This document shows, one piece after another, positions 6,343 to 14,657 of a stretch of DNA of 64,000 nt; position 1 is the first letter of the stretch, and each line of letters starts with the position of its first letter. The stretch covers positions 26,669 through 90,668 of the forward strand of contig JBMNLX010000007.1 in the NCBI GenBank assembly GCA_050953085.1, written 5' to 3'. Origin of the DNA: UBA3946 sp002385755. GTDB taxonomy: Bacteria; Bacillota_I; Bacilli_A; ML615J-28; CAG-698. The position numbers and the translations under genes were made by a program. The notes beneath the pieces were generated by a model. The model worked only from the letters and a program-made list of their open reading frames with translations. It had not been told where the DNA came from and searched no databases.

Positions 6343-7410
6343 ATGAACAAATTTGATTACATGGAAAAACACGGTTTCGAACAGTTGGTTTATTTCTACG
6401 ATAAAACAACTGGCTTGAAAGGCATCACGTGTATTCACGACACGACTTTGGGACCAGCATTGGGAGGGACGCGATTATGGAATTACAAGAACGAAGACGA
6501 GGCGACTCTCGACGTGATGCGGTTAGCGCGGGGGATGACGTTAAAAAGCGCGGCCGCGGGACTAAATCTGGGCGGCGGGAAAACCGTTTTGATCGGTGAC
6601 GCCGAAACATGCAAGTCGGAAGCTTATTTTAGGGCTTTGGGGCGTTTTGTTCAGAGTTTAAACGGCCGTTACATTACCGCCGAGGACGTCAACACGACGA
6701 CTCGCGATATGGAGTATGTCAACATGGAAACCGATTATGTCGTCGGTTTGGAGGGGAAATCGGGCAATCCGTCGCCCTTTACCGCGTTAGGGGCTTTTTA
6801 CGGTATTAAAGCGGCTCTTTATTACCGTTTTGGCACCGATGACGTCACAAAATTTAGTTTTGCCGTGCAGGGAGCTGGACAAACGGGATATTACTTGATC
6901 AAATACCTTTTAGAACATAAAGCGAAAAAAATATATTTTTCGGAAATTAATCCCAAGCATATCGAGCGGATGAACCGCGAGCATCCGGAAGTGGAATTCG
7001 TTGATCCCGACGGGATTTACAATCTCGATATCGACGTGTTCTCGCCTTGCGCTTTGGGCGCCGTTCTTAATGACGAGACAATCCCAAAGTTAAAGGCGAA
7101 AGTCATCGCCGGGACGGCCAATAACCAGCTCCTGGACGAGGTAAAACACGGGGAAGCGGTCAAAAGCCGCGGCATTCTCTACGCTCCCGATTTCGTCATC
7201 AACGCCGGCGGCGTGATTAACGTTCATCACGAGATACGGGGGTATAACCGGGACAACGTTATCCGGGACGTAAAGAAAATATACGATCGTCTGCTGGAAA
7301 TATTTAAAATCAGCGATAAAGAAGGCATTGCCACGCAACAAGCGGCGAAGATCTTCGCCATGAAGCGGATCGAAACCATCGGCAGGATTCGCTCCAACTT
7401 CATCCCCTAA
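6343..7410 (+). CDS. bcd: Leucine (branched-chain amino acid) dehydrogenase
   Basis: Oxidatively deaminates leucine, valine and isoleucine to 2-oxoacids with NAD+. The 355-residue protein has the Glu/Leu/Phe/Val dehydrogenase signature: glycine-rich 'GGTRLW' (41-46), 'LKSAAAGLNLGGGKTVL' with K68 and catalytic K80, 'TAEDVNTT', then a Rossmann domain with 'QGAGQTGYYL' (GxGxxG). Start ATG 6343 is preferred over 6322 because AAAGGA lies five bases upstream and the palindromic operator covers 6322. It is the first gene of an operon through butyrate kinase and supplies the oxoacids used by VorABCD. Confidence 0.9.
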   Translation: MNKFDYMEKHGFEQLVYFYDKTTGLKGITCIHDTTLGPALGGTRLWNYKNEDEATLDVMRLARGMTLKSAAAGLNLGGGKTVLIGDAETCKSEAYFRALGRFVQSLNGRYITAEDVNTTTRDMEYVNMETDYVVGLEGKSGNPSPFTALGAFYGIKAALYYRFGTDDVTKFSFAVQGAGQTGYYLIKYLLEHKAKKIYFSEINPKHIERMNREHPEVEFVDPDGIYNLDIDVFSPCALGAVLNDETIPKLKAKVIAGTANNQLLDEVKHGEAVKSRGILYAPDFVINAGGVINVHHEIRGYNRDNVIRDVKKIYDRLLEIFKISDKEGIATQQAAKIFAMKRIETIGRIRSNFIP

Positions 7411-7427
7411 GATTAAGGAGCATCGTC

Positions 7428-8078
7428 ATGAAGAGAATTACTTTTATCACCGGTCACTACGGCAGCGGTAAATCGGAGTTCGCCGTGAATCTCGCCATTA
7501 GCGAAGGCGCGAACATGATAGTCGACCTTGATATTATCAACCCGTATTTCCGTTCCCGCGAGCTGGCGAGACTTTTGGAGGAAAAAAACGTCAGCCTCGT
7601 GTCCTCGCCCTTAAAAGACGCCGCGGGAAGCGATTTGCCGTATATCGCGAAAGAGGCATACCAACCTTTTTCCGCGCCGGACATCCGCGCGATTTATGAT
7701 TTGGGCGGTGACCGGGCCGGCGCCCGCCTGATGCGCCAGTTCAAAGATCTTATGAACATCGCAGAGGTCGATTTATTGTTATGCGTGAACGTCTACCGGG
7801 AACTCACCTCCTCGCCCGAGAAAATAACCGACATAATCCGGCAGATCGAGGAAAGCGCGGGCTTCCGGGTAACAGGGTTGATAAACAACAGTAATTTTCT
7901 TCGCGACACGACTTACGATGACCTGCTTTACGGGGAGACGGTTTTAAAGGAAGTGGAAAAACGGACGCGTCTTGCGATCGTTTACACCGGGGTCTACGAA
8001 GACCTTGCGAAAAAGTGCGGCCCGCTTGCGGGGCAAGTTATACCGCTTAAGCTTTATTTACGGAAGAAGTGGCTATAA
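7428..8078 (+). CDS. MinD/ParA-like P-loop ATPase associated with oxoacid oxidoreductase operon
   Basis: 216 residues with a Walker A motif 'GHYGSGKSEFAVNLA' (about 8-22), a switch-like 'DLDIINPYFRSRE' and a Walker B-like 'IYDLGGDRAG'. This is the CobQ/MinD/ParA fold as used by nucleotide-binding metal-cluster carriers and by small ATPases often found in VOR/KOR operons. A role in assembling or activating the iron-sulfur oxidoreductase encoded immediately downstream is plausible but inferred. The gene is 17 bases after bcd and 19 bases before the ferredoxin gene, with an AAGGAG ribosome site. Confidence 0.7.
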   Translation: MKRITFITGHYGSGKSEFAVNLAISEGANMIVDLDIINPYFRSRELARLLEEKNVSLVSSPLKDAAGSDLPYIAKEAYQPFSAPDIRAIYDLGGDRAGARLMRQFKDLMNIAEVDLLLCVNVYRELTSSPEKITDIIRQIEESAGFRVTGLINNSNFLRDTTYDDLLYGETVLKEVEKRTRLAIVYTGVYEDLAKKCGPLAGQVIPLKLYLRKKWL

Positions 8079-8097
8079 AAAATTTAACGGAGGATTA

Positions 8098-8325
8098 ATG
8101 GCGAAAGGGAAAATTTCTTTTGATTACGATTATTGCAAAGGCTGCCGTCTTTGCGTCGAGTTTTGTCCGCCGAAGATTTTGGCGATGGATATGGGCAAAA
8201 TGAATGAAAAGGGATATAATTTGGTCAAAGTAGTCGAACCGGAGAAATGCATCGGCTGCGCTTTTTGCGCGATCATGTGCCCGGATTCGGTGATTACCGT
8301 AGAGAGGATTTCCGCTCATGGCTAA
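8098..8325 (+). CDS. vorD: 2-oxoacid:ferredoxin oxidoreductase, ferredoxin (delta) subunit
   Basis: 75 residues with two classical [4Fe-4S] motifs, 'CKGCRLCVEFCP' and 'CIGCAFCAIMCP'. Start ATG 8098 follows GGAGG; the longer in-frame frame from 7972 overlaps the ATPase gene and is ignored. It passes electrons from the TPP-dependent core to soluble ferredoxin. Its stop overlaps the start of vorB by eight bases, so the pair is translationally coupled. Confidence 0.9.
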   Translation: MAKGKISFDYDYCKGCRLCVEFCPPKILAMDMGKMNEKGYNLVKVVEPEKCIGCAFCAIMCPDSVITVERISAHG

Positions 8326-9382
8326 AGTGTTGATGAAAGGTAACGAGGCGATCGCGGTCGCGTCCCTGAAGGGCGGTTGCGAGGCTTTCTTTGGTTACCC
8401 AATCACCCCGCAAAACGAGATCCCCGAGTATTTGTCCCGGGCGATGAAAGAGGCGGGGAAGATATTTGTCCAGGCGGAATCGGAAGTCGCCTCGATTAAC
8501 ATGGTCTACGGCGCCGCCGGCGCCGGAATCAGGGCGATGACGTCCTCCTCTTCTCCGGGAATCGCCCTGATGCAGGAAGGAATATCTTATCTCGCGGGCG
8601 CCGAGCTTCCGTGTGTGATCGTAAACGTCATGCGCGGCGGACCCGGGTTGGGCGGAATCCAGCCTTCGCAGTCCGATTATTTCCAGATAACCCGCGGTGG
8701 CGGGAACGGCGATTACCGCGTGATTGCTTTCGCGCCGGAAACATTGCAGGAGACGATGATGATTGTCGCCGAGGCGTTTGAGATCGCCGACTATTACCGG
8801 AACCCCGTGATGATCGCGGTCGATGGCTTGATCGGCCAGATGATGGAATCGGTCGATCCCGATTTCGAGGTCCCGAGAAGAGAGTTTCCGCCCAAGGATT
8901 GGGCAACGACGGGAGAGCCCGGAAAACACCGGGTCATCAATTCGCTTTACTTGGATCCAAAGGATTTGGAAAGGCACAACCTTAAGCTTGAGGAAAAGTA
9001 TAAAAAAGCCCGCGAAAACGAGCAACGCCACGAGCTTATATCAACTGACGACGCGGAGATACTCATCGTCGCCTACGGGACGATGGCGCGCATTTGCCGG
9101 TCGGCGATCGAGACGCTCCGGGAGGACGGCATCAAAGCCGGGATTATCCGGCCGGTGTCGATTTGGCCGTTTCCCGAAAAGGCCTTCGCCGCCCTTCCCG
9201 CGACGGTCAAAGGGATACTTTGTTGCGAGTTAAGCGCCGGGCAAATGATTGACGACGTTAAAATCGCCGTCGCCGGGCGGCTGCCGGTCAAGTTTTTCGG
9301 CCGCTCCGGCGGGATGATCCCCGAACCGGAGGAGATCGTCGCCGCCGCGAAAAAATTTCTCGCGGAGGTCGGAAATGAATAA
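8318..9382 (+). CDS. vorB: 2-oxoisovalerate (3-methyl-2-oxobutanoate):ferredoxin oxidoreductase subunit VorB
   Basis: 354 residues matching the alpha (pyrimidine-binding) chain of the oxoacid:ferredoxin oxidoreductase family. Motifs seen are 'GYPITPQNEIPEYLS' (26-40), 'TSSSSPGIALMQEGISYLAG' (about 75-94), 'GGPGLGGIQPSQSDYFQ' and a C-terminal transketolase-like domain ('VAYGTMARICRSAIETLR'). The order ferredoxin-VorB-VorA-gamma and the linkage to leucine dehydrogenase favour branched-chain oxoacids over pyruvate or oxoglutarate. The start overlaps vorD and the end overlaps vorA. Confidence 0.85.
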   Translation: MAKVLMKGNEAIAVASLKGGCEAFFGYPITPQNEIPEYLSRAMKEAGKIFVQAESEVASINMVYGAAGAGIRAMTSSSSPGIALMQEGISYLAGAELPCVIVNVMRGGPGLGGIQPSQSDYFQITRGGGNGDYRVIAFAPETLQETMMIVAEAFEIADYYRNPVMIAVDGLIGQMMESVDPDFEVPRREFPPKDWATTGEPGKHRVINSLYLDPKDLERHNLKLEEKYKKARENEQRHELISTDDAEILIVAYGTMARICRSAIETLREDGIKAGIIRPVSIWPFPEKAFAALPATVKGILCCELSAGQMIDDVKIAVAGRLPVKFFGRSGGMIPEPEEIVAAAKKFLAEVGNE

Positions 9383-10124
9383 AATCATCTATCGGAAAAG
9401 CGCGATGTTGACGGACGCGCCGCTCACCTACTGCCCCGGCTGCGCGCACGGGATAATTCACAAGCTCACGGCCGAGGCCCTGGAGGAGTTCGGTCCCCGC
9501 CCGGCCATCGGCGTCGCGAGCGTCGGCTGCTCCGTTTTCGCATATAATTTCTTTAATTGCGATATGCAGCAAGCGGCTCACGGCCGCGCCTGCGCGGTCG
9601 CGACCGGGATTAAAAGAGCGCGACCCGAGGCTTTGGTTTTTACATACCAGGGCGACGGGGACTTGGCTTCAATCGGAATCGCGGAGACGATTCACGCCGC
9701 CAACCGCGGCGAGAATATCACCGTCATCTTCATCAATAACGCGATTTACGGGATGACGGGCGGGCAAATGGCGCCCACGACCTTAATCGGACAAAAAACG
9801 ACGACTTCGCCTTTCGGGAGGAATGAAGCCGAGCACGGGATGCCGATTCGAATCGCGGAGATATTTGCGCAGATCCCGAAGGCGGCTTACGTCGCCCGCG
9901 TCTCCGTCCATAACCCGCAGGCGGTAAGGAAAGCCAAAGCCGCCCTGAAGAGAGCTTTTACGTATCAGATAGAAAAAAGAGGTTTTTCGATTGTCGAGTT
10001 TTTGTCGTCGTGCCCGGTCAACTGGGGCATGACGCCGCGCGAGGCCTTGAAATGGATTGAGGAAAATATGACCGCCTATTACCCATTGGGCGTATATAAG
10101 GACGCGGGTGAAGTCGATGAATAA
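9375..10124 (+). CDS. vorA: 2-oxoacid:ferredoxin oxidoreductase, TPP-binding (beta) subunit
   Basis: 249 residues. 'LTYCPGCAHGIIHK' near residue 18 carries a conserved Cys pair, and 'TYQGDGDLASIGIAETIHAANRGENITVIFINN' around 93-125 is the TPP/magnesium motif (GDGD...NN), followed by 'GMTGGQMAPTT'. It binds thiamine diphosphate and decarboxylates the oxoacid. It overlaps vorB at its start and the gamma-subunit gene at its stop (ATGAATAA). Confidence 0.9.
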   Translation: MNKIIYRKSAMLTDAPLTYCPGCAHGIIHKLTAEALEEFGPRPAIGVASVGCSVFAYNFFNCDMQQAAHGRACAVATGIKRARPEALVFTYQGDGDLASIGIAETIHAANRGENITVIFINNAIYGMTGGQMAPTTLIGQKTTTSPFGRNEAEHGMPIRIAEIFAQIPKAAYVARVSVHNPQAVRKAKAALKRAFTYQIEKRGFSIVEFLSSCPVNWGMTPREALKWIEENMTAYYPLGVYKDAGEVDE

Positions 10125-10671
10125 AACGGTAAGGTTCACAATCGCCGGCTTCGGCGGCCAGGGCGTGATGTTGCTCGGACAGCTTATCGCTCACGCCGGC
10201 GCGAGAGTAAATCTTAACAGCCTTTGGTTCCCGTCCTACGGGCCGGAAACGCGTGGCGGGACCGCGAATTGCGCCGTGACCGTCTCGCCCGCGCCGATTA
10301 ACTCGCCGGTTTACTCCCGCGCGGACGTCTTAATCGCGCTCAATAAACCGTCATACGAGCGCTTTAAGGAGAAAGTCGCGCCCGGGGGAATAATCCTTTA
10401 TAACTCGTCGCTTTTCGAGCCGGAAGATGTTCCGGAAAACGTCAAAATATACGGCGTTCCCGTTAATGACATCGCGAAAGAATTGGGAAATATTCGCGTC
10501 GCCAACATGGTGATGCTCGGAGCGTATCTCGCGCTTTCACCGCTATTTGAAGACGAGGTAATCCATTCAGTCCTCAGCGACCTTTTGGGCGCGAAAAAGG
10601 AAAGCATGCTCGCTCTTAATGTCGAAGCGGTCGAGGCGGGAAAACGCTATATCGCGGGGGGCGGGAAATGA
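10117..10671 (+). CDS. vorC: 2-oxoacid:ferredoxin oxidoreductase, gamma subunit
   Basis: 184 residues from ATG 10117, which overlaps the vorA stop; GTG 10108 is a less likely alternative. The N-terminal 'FTIAGFGGQGVMLLGQLIAHAG' and 'WFPSYGPETRGGTANCAV' are diagnostic of the gamma chain, which shapes the CoA-binding region. It completes the four-subunit enzyme. Its stop overlaps the ptb start (AATGA). Confidence 0.9.
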   Translation: MNKTVRFTIAGFGGQGVMLLGQLIAHAGARVNLNSLWFPSYGPETRGGTANCAVTVSPAPINSPVYSRADVLIALNKPSYERFKEKVAPGGIILYNSSLFEPEDVPENVKIYGVPVNDIAKELGNIRVANMVMLGAYLALSPLFEDEVIHSVLSDLLGAKKESMLALNVEAVEAGKRYIAGGGK

Positions 10672-11573
10672 TTACCGACTTTAACGCCCTCCTTAACAAA
10701 TGCAAAGCTCTCCCCCGCAAGCGGCTTGTCGTCTGCGGGGGCGAGGACGAGGCGGCGCAGCTTGCTGTAAAGCGCGCCGCCGATATCGGACTCGTGAGCC
10801 CGATTCTTGTCGGCTCCGCGGGAAAGATTAAAGAAATAATGACCGTTACCGGCCTTTCGGCCGACGTGATCGGGACCGAAACGCCGGAAGAAGCGTCCGC
10901 GGCGGCGGTAAGGCTCGTCCGCGAGGGCGAAGGCGATATTTTGATGAAAGGGATGATCGACACCGGGGCGTTATTGAAGGCGGTGGTGAACCGCGAGACC
11001 GGCATCCGCCTTTCTTCGCTTCTTTCGCATGTGACCGTCTTTTCCGTTCCCACGCTTGATAAGTTGCTTCTCGCAACCGATTGCGCGATGGTAATCGCGC
11101 CGGATTTTGCTGATAAAATCGGGATAATCGAGAATGCTGCGATTGTTGCCCGGGTCTTGGGAATCGCCGTCCCGAAGGTCGCCGTTCTGTCGGCCTCCGA
11201 AAAAGTTAACCCGAAAATGCTCTCGTCCGAGGAAGCGGCGGCGCTCGCGCGGCATTTCGCCGGGCGGGAAGATTTGATCGTCGCCGGACCATACGCACTT
11301 GACAACGTGATTTCGGAAGAAGCGGCGCGCCGAAAAGGCATAGCGGGCGGGGCGGCGGGGTCTGCCGACGTTATCGTTTTCCCGGGAATCGAGGCGGGGA
11401 ACGTCTTTTACAAGACCGCGGTTTATCTCGCCGGGGCGACGCCCGCCGGGGTCGTTATCGGCGCCCGCGCGCCAATCGCGCTCACGAGCCGGGCCGATTC
11501 TGAACAGGCGAAATTTTACTCGATCGCGCTCGCGATGGTGGTGGAAAATGAAACCGATAATTCTCGCGATTAA
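10668..11573 (+). CDS. ptb: Phosphate butyryltransferase (branched-chain acyl phosphotransferase)
   Basis: 301 residues of the phosphotransacetylase/phosphotransbutyrylase family. 'ILMKGMIDTGALLKAVVNRETGIR' near residue 90 and 'VIVFPGIEAGNVFYKTAVYLAGA' near 238 are characteristic. It converts acyl-CoA plus phosphate to acyl-phosphate. Located between the oxidoreductase and butyrate kinase, its likely substrates are isovaleryl-, isobutyryl- and 2-methylbutyryl-CoA. It overlaps both neighbours. Confidence 0.9.
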   Translation: MITDFNALLNKCKALPRKRLVVCGGEDEAAQLAVKRAADIGLVSPILVGSAGKIKEIMTVTGLSADVIGTETPEEASAAAVRLVREGEGDILMKGMIDTGALLKAVVNRETGIRLSSLLSHVTVFSVPTLDKLLLATDCAMVIAPDFADKIGIIENAAIVARVLGIAVPKVAVLSASEKVNPKMLSSEEAAALARHFAGREDLIVAGPYALDNVISEEAARRKGIAGGAAGSADVIVFPGIEAGNVFYKTAVYLAGATPAGVVIGARAPIALTSRADSEQAKFYSIALAMVVENETDNSRD

Positions 11574-12618
11574 CCCCGGGTCTTCCTCAACGAAGATCGC
11601 TCTGTACCGGGACATTGCGCCCTTGGCGGAGGCGAACATCCGTCACGATTTAAGCGTCGTAGCCCGGTTTCCGTCGGTCATGGCGCAGAAGGATTTTCGG
11701 CTTGATTTGATCGTCAAGTTCGTCGTGGACAACGGCTATTCCCTTGACGACATCGACATCTTCGTCGGCCGCGGCGGTCTGTTACGGCCGCTTGCTTCCG
11801 GGGGAGCCTATATCGTAAACGAGCGAATGATCGCGGACCTTGAAAGCGGGCGGTATGGCAGCCACGCTTCCAACCTCGGCGCGGCGCTAGCTTATGAGCT
11901 CGCAAATCCGCGCGGGAAGCCCGCTTATATCGTCGACCCCGTGATTATTGACGAACTTGACGACATCGCCCGCGCGAGCGGTCTTTCCCTCATCCCGCGC
12001 CGGAGCGTCTTTCACGCTTTAAATCAGAAAGCGATGGCGGTCCGTTACTCCGAAGAGATTAACCGGTCTTACCGCGATTTAAATTTGATTGTCGCGCATC
12101 TCGGCGGCGGGATTTCCATCGGTCTTCATCGCAAGGGTCGGGTCGTCGACGTTAACGACGCCCTGGGGGGCGAAGGACCGATCAGCCCGGAACGTTCCGG
12201 CAGCCTGCCGGTGTTCCCGCTCATCGATTTGTGCTACTCCGGCCGCTACGCCAAGGAGGAACTGAAAAAACTTATCGTCGGCAAGGGCGGCCTCGCCTCT
12301 TATCTGGGGACGAGCGACGGCTTCGTAATCGCCCGCCGAATCGAAGAAGGCGACGCGGAGGCGGCCTTTTACCTTGAGGTGATGGCCTACCAAATCGTGA
12401 AGGAAATCGGCGCGCTAACCTACGCCGCTTCCGGCGATGTTGACGCGGTGATCATCACCGGCGGTTTCGCAAACAGCCGCCAGTTGATCGGTTTTATCCG
12501 CAAGTACCTTCCCGAAAGCGTTAATCTTCGCATTTACCCGGGCGAGGATGAAATCTCCGCCCTGGTGAAGGGTGTCCTCCGGGTTTATGACGGCGAGGAA
12601 GAAGCGCGCGAATATTAA
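11548..12618 (+). CDS. buk: Butyrate kinase (branched-chain fatty acid kinase)
   Basis: 356 residues of the acetate/butyrate kinase family in the ASKHA fold. 'ILAINPGSSSTKIALYRD' (4-21) is the phosphate-binding strand, 'HLGGGISIGLHRKGRVVDVNDALGGEGPISPERSG' is the butyrate-kinase signature, and 'VDAVIITGGFANS' closes the nucleotide site. It turns acyl-phosphate plus ADP into acid plus ATP, the energy-yielding last step of the operon. It overlaps ptb by 26 bases. A strong terminator follows. Confidence 0.92.
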   Translation: MKPIILAINPGSSSTKIALYRDIAPLAEANIRHDLSVVARFPSVMAQKDFRLDLIVKFVVDNGYSLDDIDIFVGRGGLLRPLASGGAYIVNERMIADLESGRYGSHASNLGAALAYELANPRGKPAYIVDPVIIDELDDIARASGLSLIPRRSVFHALNQKAMAVRYSEEINRSYRDLNLIVAHLGGGISIGLHRKGRVVDVNDALGGEGPISPERSGSLPVFPLIDLCYSGRYAKEELKKLIVGKGGLASYLGTSDGFVIARRIEEGDAEAAFYLEVMAYQIVKEIGALTYAASGDVDAVIITGGFANSRQLIGFIRKYLPESVNLRIYPGEDEISALVKGVLRVYDGEEEAREY

Positions 12619-12624
12619 ACGTTA

Positions 12625-12653
12625 AACGGCGCCGACGGCGCCGTTTTTTTTTT
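12625..12653 (+). terminator. Rho-independent terminator of the fermentation operon
   Basis: AACGGCGCC, 3-base loop, GGCGCCGTT, then a T run to 12653. Confidence 0.85.
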
Positions 12654-12734
12654 GCAAGTTTGTATAAACTCATGAATGAATTAATCCACATTCATTATAT
12701 TACTGGCTAGAAAATTTTTGCTTTAAACAAAAGG

Positions 12735-12772
12735 AGAAAACGCTTGCATTAAATGGATAAGTTTGGTATAAT
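12735..12772 (+). promoter_or_regulatory. Promoter overlapped by a cre box
   Basis: TTGCAT (12744-12749), 17-base spacer, TATAAT (12767-12772). The minus strand at 12735-12749 reads ATGCAAGCGTTTTCT, a full cre match covering the -35. It is the likely promoter of the lipoprotein gene at 12954, giving a leader of about 175 bases. Confidence 0.6.
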
Positions 12773-12779
12773 TTAGTTG

Positions 12780-12953
12780 AAAGAAGAGGGGCTTGGAAAC
12801 AAAAGGGGTTCATTTTAAGCGGCGTTAATGGATACTTTTTCGGACTCGTATGCATATATTTTAATTAGATACTATTTTTATTGAGAGTGTTAAGCAATTT
12901 TGTTTATAAACGACTAATAAAAATGAATTAAAAGAAAGGGGGCGAAATGATAA
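12780..12953 (+). other. Long 5' leader of the lipoprotein gene
   Basis: No RNA family is recognised. An 18-codon frame (MDTFSDSYAYILIRYYFY, from about 12828) lies inside but has only a weak ribosome site. An AT-rich segment and the GAAAGGGGG ribosome site precede the gene. Confidence 0.3.
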
Positions 12954-13658
12954 ATGAAAAGACTGCTTAGCGCATTCGTTATCATGATGTTCTGTTACCT
13001 CTTTATCGGCTGTAATAGCAGTGATGAATTTGCGGAATACAAATCCGAAGCAAAAGCGGCGCTTCAAGCTTATGCGGAAGCCAATTGGAGCGCTAATTAT
13101 GGCGATGAGAACTGGCGCGCGATACAGAAAATCGTCGACGAAGCTAAATCGGCCATCAATAATGCGAATTCAAAAACAGAAGTTGACGCGGCTCGCGCGG
13201 AGGCTGAGGCCGAGATTGACGCGGTAAACGTCAAGTTACCGGAGATTATCAGGGAAAAGAGTCGGGCATCCTGGTGGGACGGGAAAGTAGAAGTGTCGCT
13301 GGATTTTCCGCGCGAGGTTAAACAGGGCGAAACGTTTACGGTCGTGATAACCACGAAAAACATCACGGACGCGGAGATCAGGTACACGTCGGGCTCTTGC
13401 TGCCAAAACATGGGGGTCCTGATCACCATGATCAAATTGCAATCGGAAGAGAATTATACGATGAAGCATAATCATTTTTTTGCCCATAATGAAGACGTTG
13501 TCGAAACAGTAATCCCGGCAGGCGGAAGCTTGGTCGCGACATGGGAGATTACAACGACGCACCCGGAGAATTTTTCTTCAGGCGTCGCTCCCAAAGGGAT
13601 TTATGATATCTATTTGTCCAACGGAGAGGTGCTCAGGAATGCGATTATTGTAATCTAA
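12954..13658 (+). CDS. Lipoprotein with helical repeat and BsuPI-like beta domain
   Basis: The signal peptide ends at the lipobox FIGC (Cys20). Residues about 26-95 form an Ala/Glu-rich helical segment ('NWRAIQKIVDEAKSAINNAN ... AEAEIDAV') resembling the FIVAR/GA-type modules of surface proteins. Residues about 110-234 look like a secreted beta-sandwich: 'VKQGETFTVVITTKNITDAEIRYT', 'VATWEITTTHPENF' and 'GIYDIYLS' resemble the BsuPI proteinase-inhibitor fold, with a Cys pair 'SCCQ'. Probably a surface-anchored binding protein or inhibitor; function is not known. It is controlled by the cre-overlapped promoter. Confidence 0.7.
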   Translation: MKRLLSAFVIMMFCYLFIGCNSSDEFAEYKSEAKAALQAYAEANWSANYGDENWRAIQKIVDEAKSAINNANSKTEVDAARAEAEAEIDAVNVKLPEIIREKSRASWWDGKVEVSLDFPREVKQGETFTVVITTKNITDAEIRYTSGSCCQNMGVLITMIKLQSEENYTMKHNHFFAHNEDVVETVIPAGGSLVATWEITTTHPENFSSGVAPKGIYDIYLSNGEVLRNAIIVI

Positions 13659-13693
13659 CGCAAAAACAAAACCGGGGTAATTTATAGATGAAC

Positions 13694-13717
13694 GGCGCGG
13701 TCGGCGCCCTTTTTTTA
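13694..13717 (+). terminator. Rho-independent terminator
   Basis: GGCGC-GGTCG-GCGCC followed by C and seven T. Confidence 0.75.
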
Positions 13718-13746
13718 TTGAATAATCGCCCGAAAAATGCTATAGT
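13718..13746 (+). promoter_or_regulatory. Promoter of the ABC exporter operon
   Basis: TTGAAT (13718-13723), 17-base spacer, TATAGT (13741-13746), starting directly after the preceding terminator. Confidence 0.5.
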
Positions 13747-13787
13747 ATATATAGTATTTATCGAATAATTCCCCTTTAGGAGCTGTT

Positions 13788-14657
13788 ATGATGGCAATCA
13801 GCGTGAAAAACTTAAAAAAATACTACGGCCGATCGCGCGGCGTTGACGACGCGACTTTTGACGTCGCCCCGGGCGAGATTATGGGATTTATCGGACCGAA
13901 CGGCGCGGGAAAAACGACGGTAATCCGCGTCCTTGCCGGACTTTTAAACAAAACGGCCGGGACGGCGGAAGTATTGGGATTGTCTCCCGGACATGAGGCC
14001 AACCGGCATGTCGGTTACATGCCGGGGGAGATGTCATTTTACGGCGAGCTTACCGTCCGTGATCAATTGCTTTATTTGGCCCGGGTCCGCGGCGTTCCCG
14101 AAGAAAACGTCGAGCGGCTGGCGCGGCGGCTTGATTTGGATTTGAAGCGGCGCGTCCGCGATCTTTCGACCGGTAATCGCAAGAAAATCGGCATTGTCGT
14201 GGCGCTCATGCATTCGCCGCGGGTTTTGATTTTTGACGAGCCGACTTCCGGGCTCGACCCTTTGATTCAAAAAGAGTTTTTTGATTTGTTGCGCGAGGAA
14301 AAAAGCAAGGGCGCGGCGATCCTCCTTTCGAGCCATGTTCTCTCCGAAGTCGAGAAAGCCTGCGACCGGATTTGCCTGATCAGGGATGGGCGCACGCTTT
14401 TCACGGAAACCCTTGCCGACCTTAAAAGGGAAAAATACAAACGGGTCTTCGTCACGCCCGGATTTGCCGATATGAATCTATCGGGGCTCAAACTCGCTTC
14501 GAAAGATAGCAACCAGGCCGTCTATCACTACCGGGGCGATATCAACCCCCTGCTTGAGGCCTTGTCGTATTATCGCTTGGCGGACGTGAAGATTGAGGAT
14601 TTGGATTTGGAGGAAATCTTCATCCATTATTACCGGAAGGAGGAAGGCAATGATTAA
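13788..14657 (+). CDS. ABC transporter ATP-binding protein
   Basis: 289 residues with Walker A 'GPNGAGKTT' (about 37-45), signature 'LSTGNRKKIGI' and Walker B 'VLIFDEPTSGLDP', followed by the H-loop 'LSSHVLSEVEKACD'. The 'YMPGEMSFYGELTVRDQL' Q-loop region and the C-terminal regulatory part are typical of ABC-2 drug, bacteriocin or lipid exporters (CcmA/YhaQ-like). Ribosome site AGGAG precedes ATG 13788; ATG 13791 is equally possible. It forms an operon with the permease, overlapping by eight bases. Confidence 0.9.
   Translation: MMAISVKNLKKYYGRSRGVDDATFDVAPGEIMGFIGPNGAGKTTVIRVLAGLLNKTAGTAEVLGLSPGHEANRHVGYMPGEMSFYGELTVRDQLLYLARVRGVPEENVERLARRLDLDLKRRVRDLSTGNRKKIGIVVALMHSPRVLIFDEPTSGLDPLIQKEFFDLLREEKSKGAAILLSSHVLSEVEKACDRICLIRDGRTLFTETLADLKREKYKRVFVTPGFADMNLSGLKLASKDSNQAVYHYRGDINPLLEALSYYRLADVKIEDLDLEEIFIHYYRKEEGND

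Noticed and set aside
8294..9031. 245-codon minus-strand frame over vorB
   Set aside because: Antisense shadow of a conserved gene; no family similarity and no start signals.
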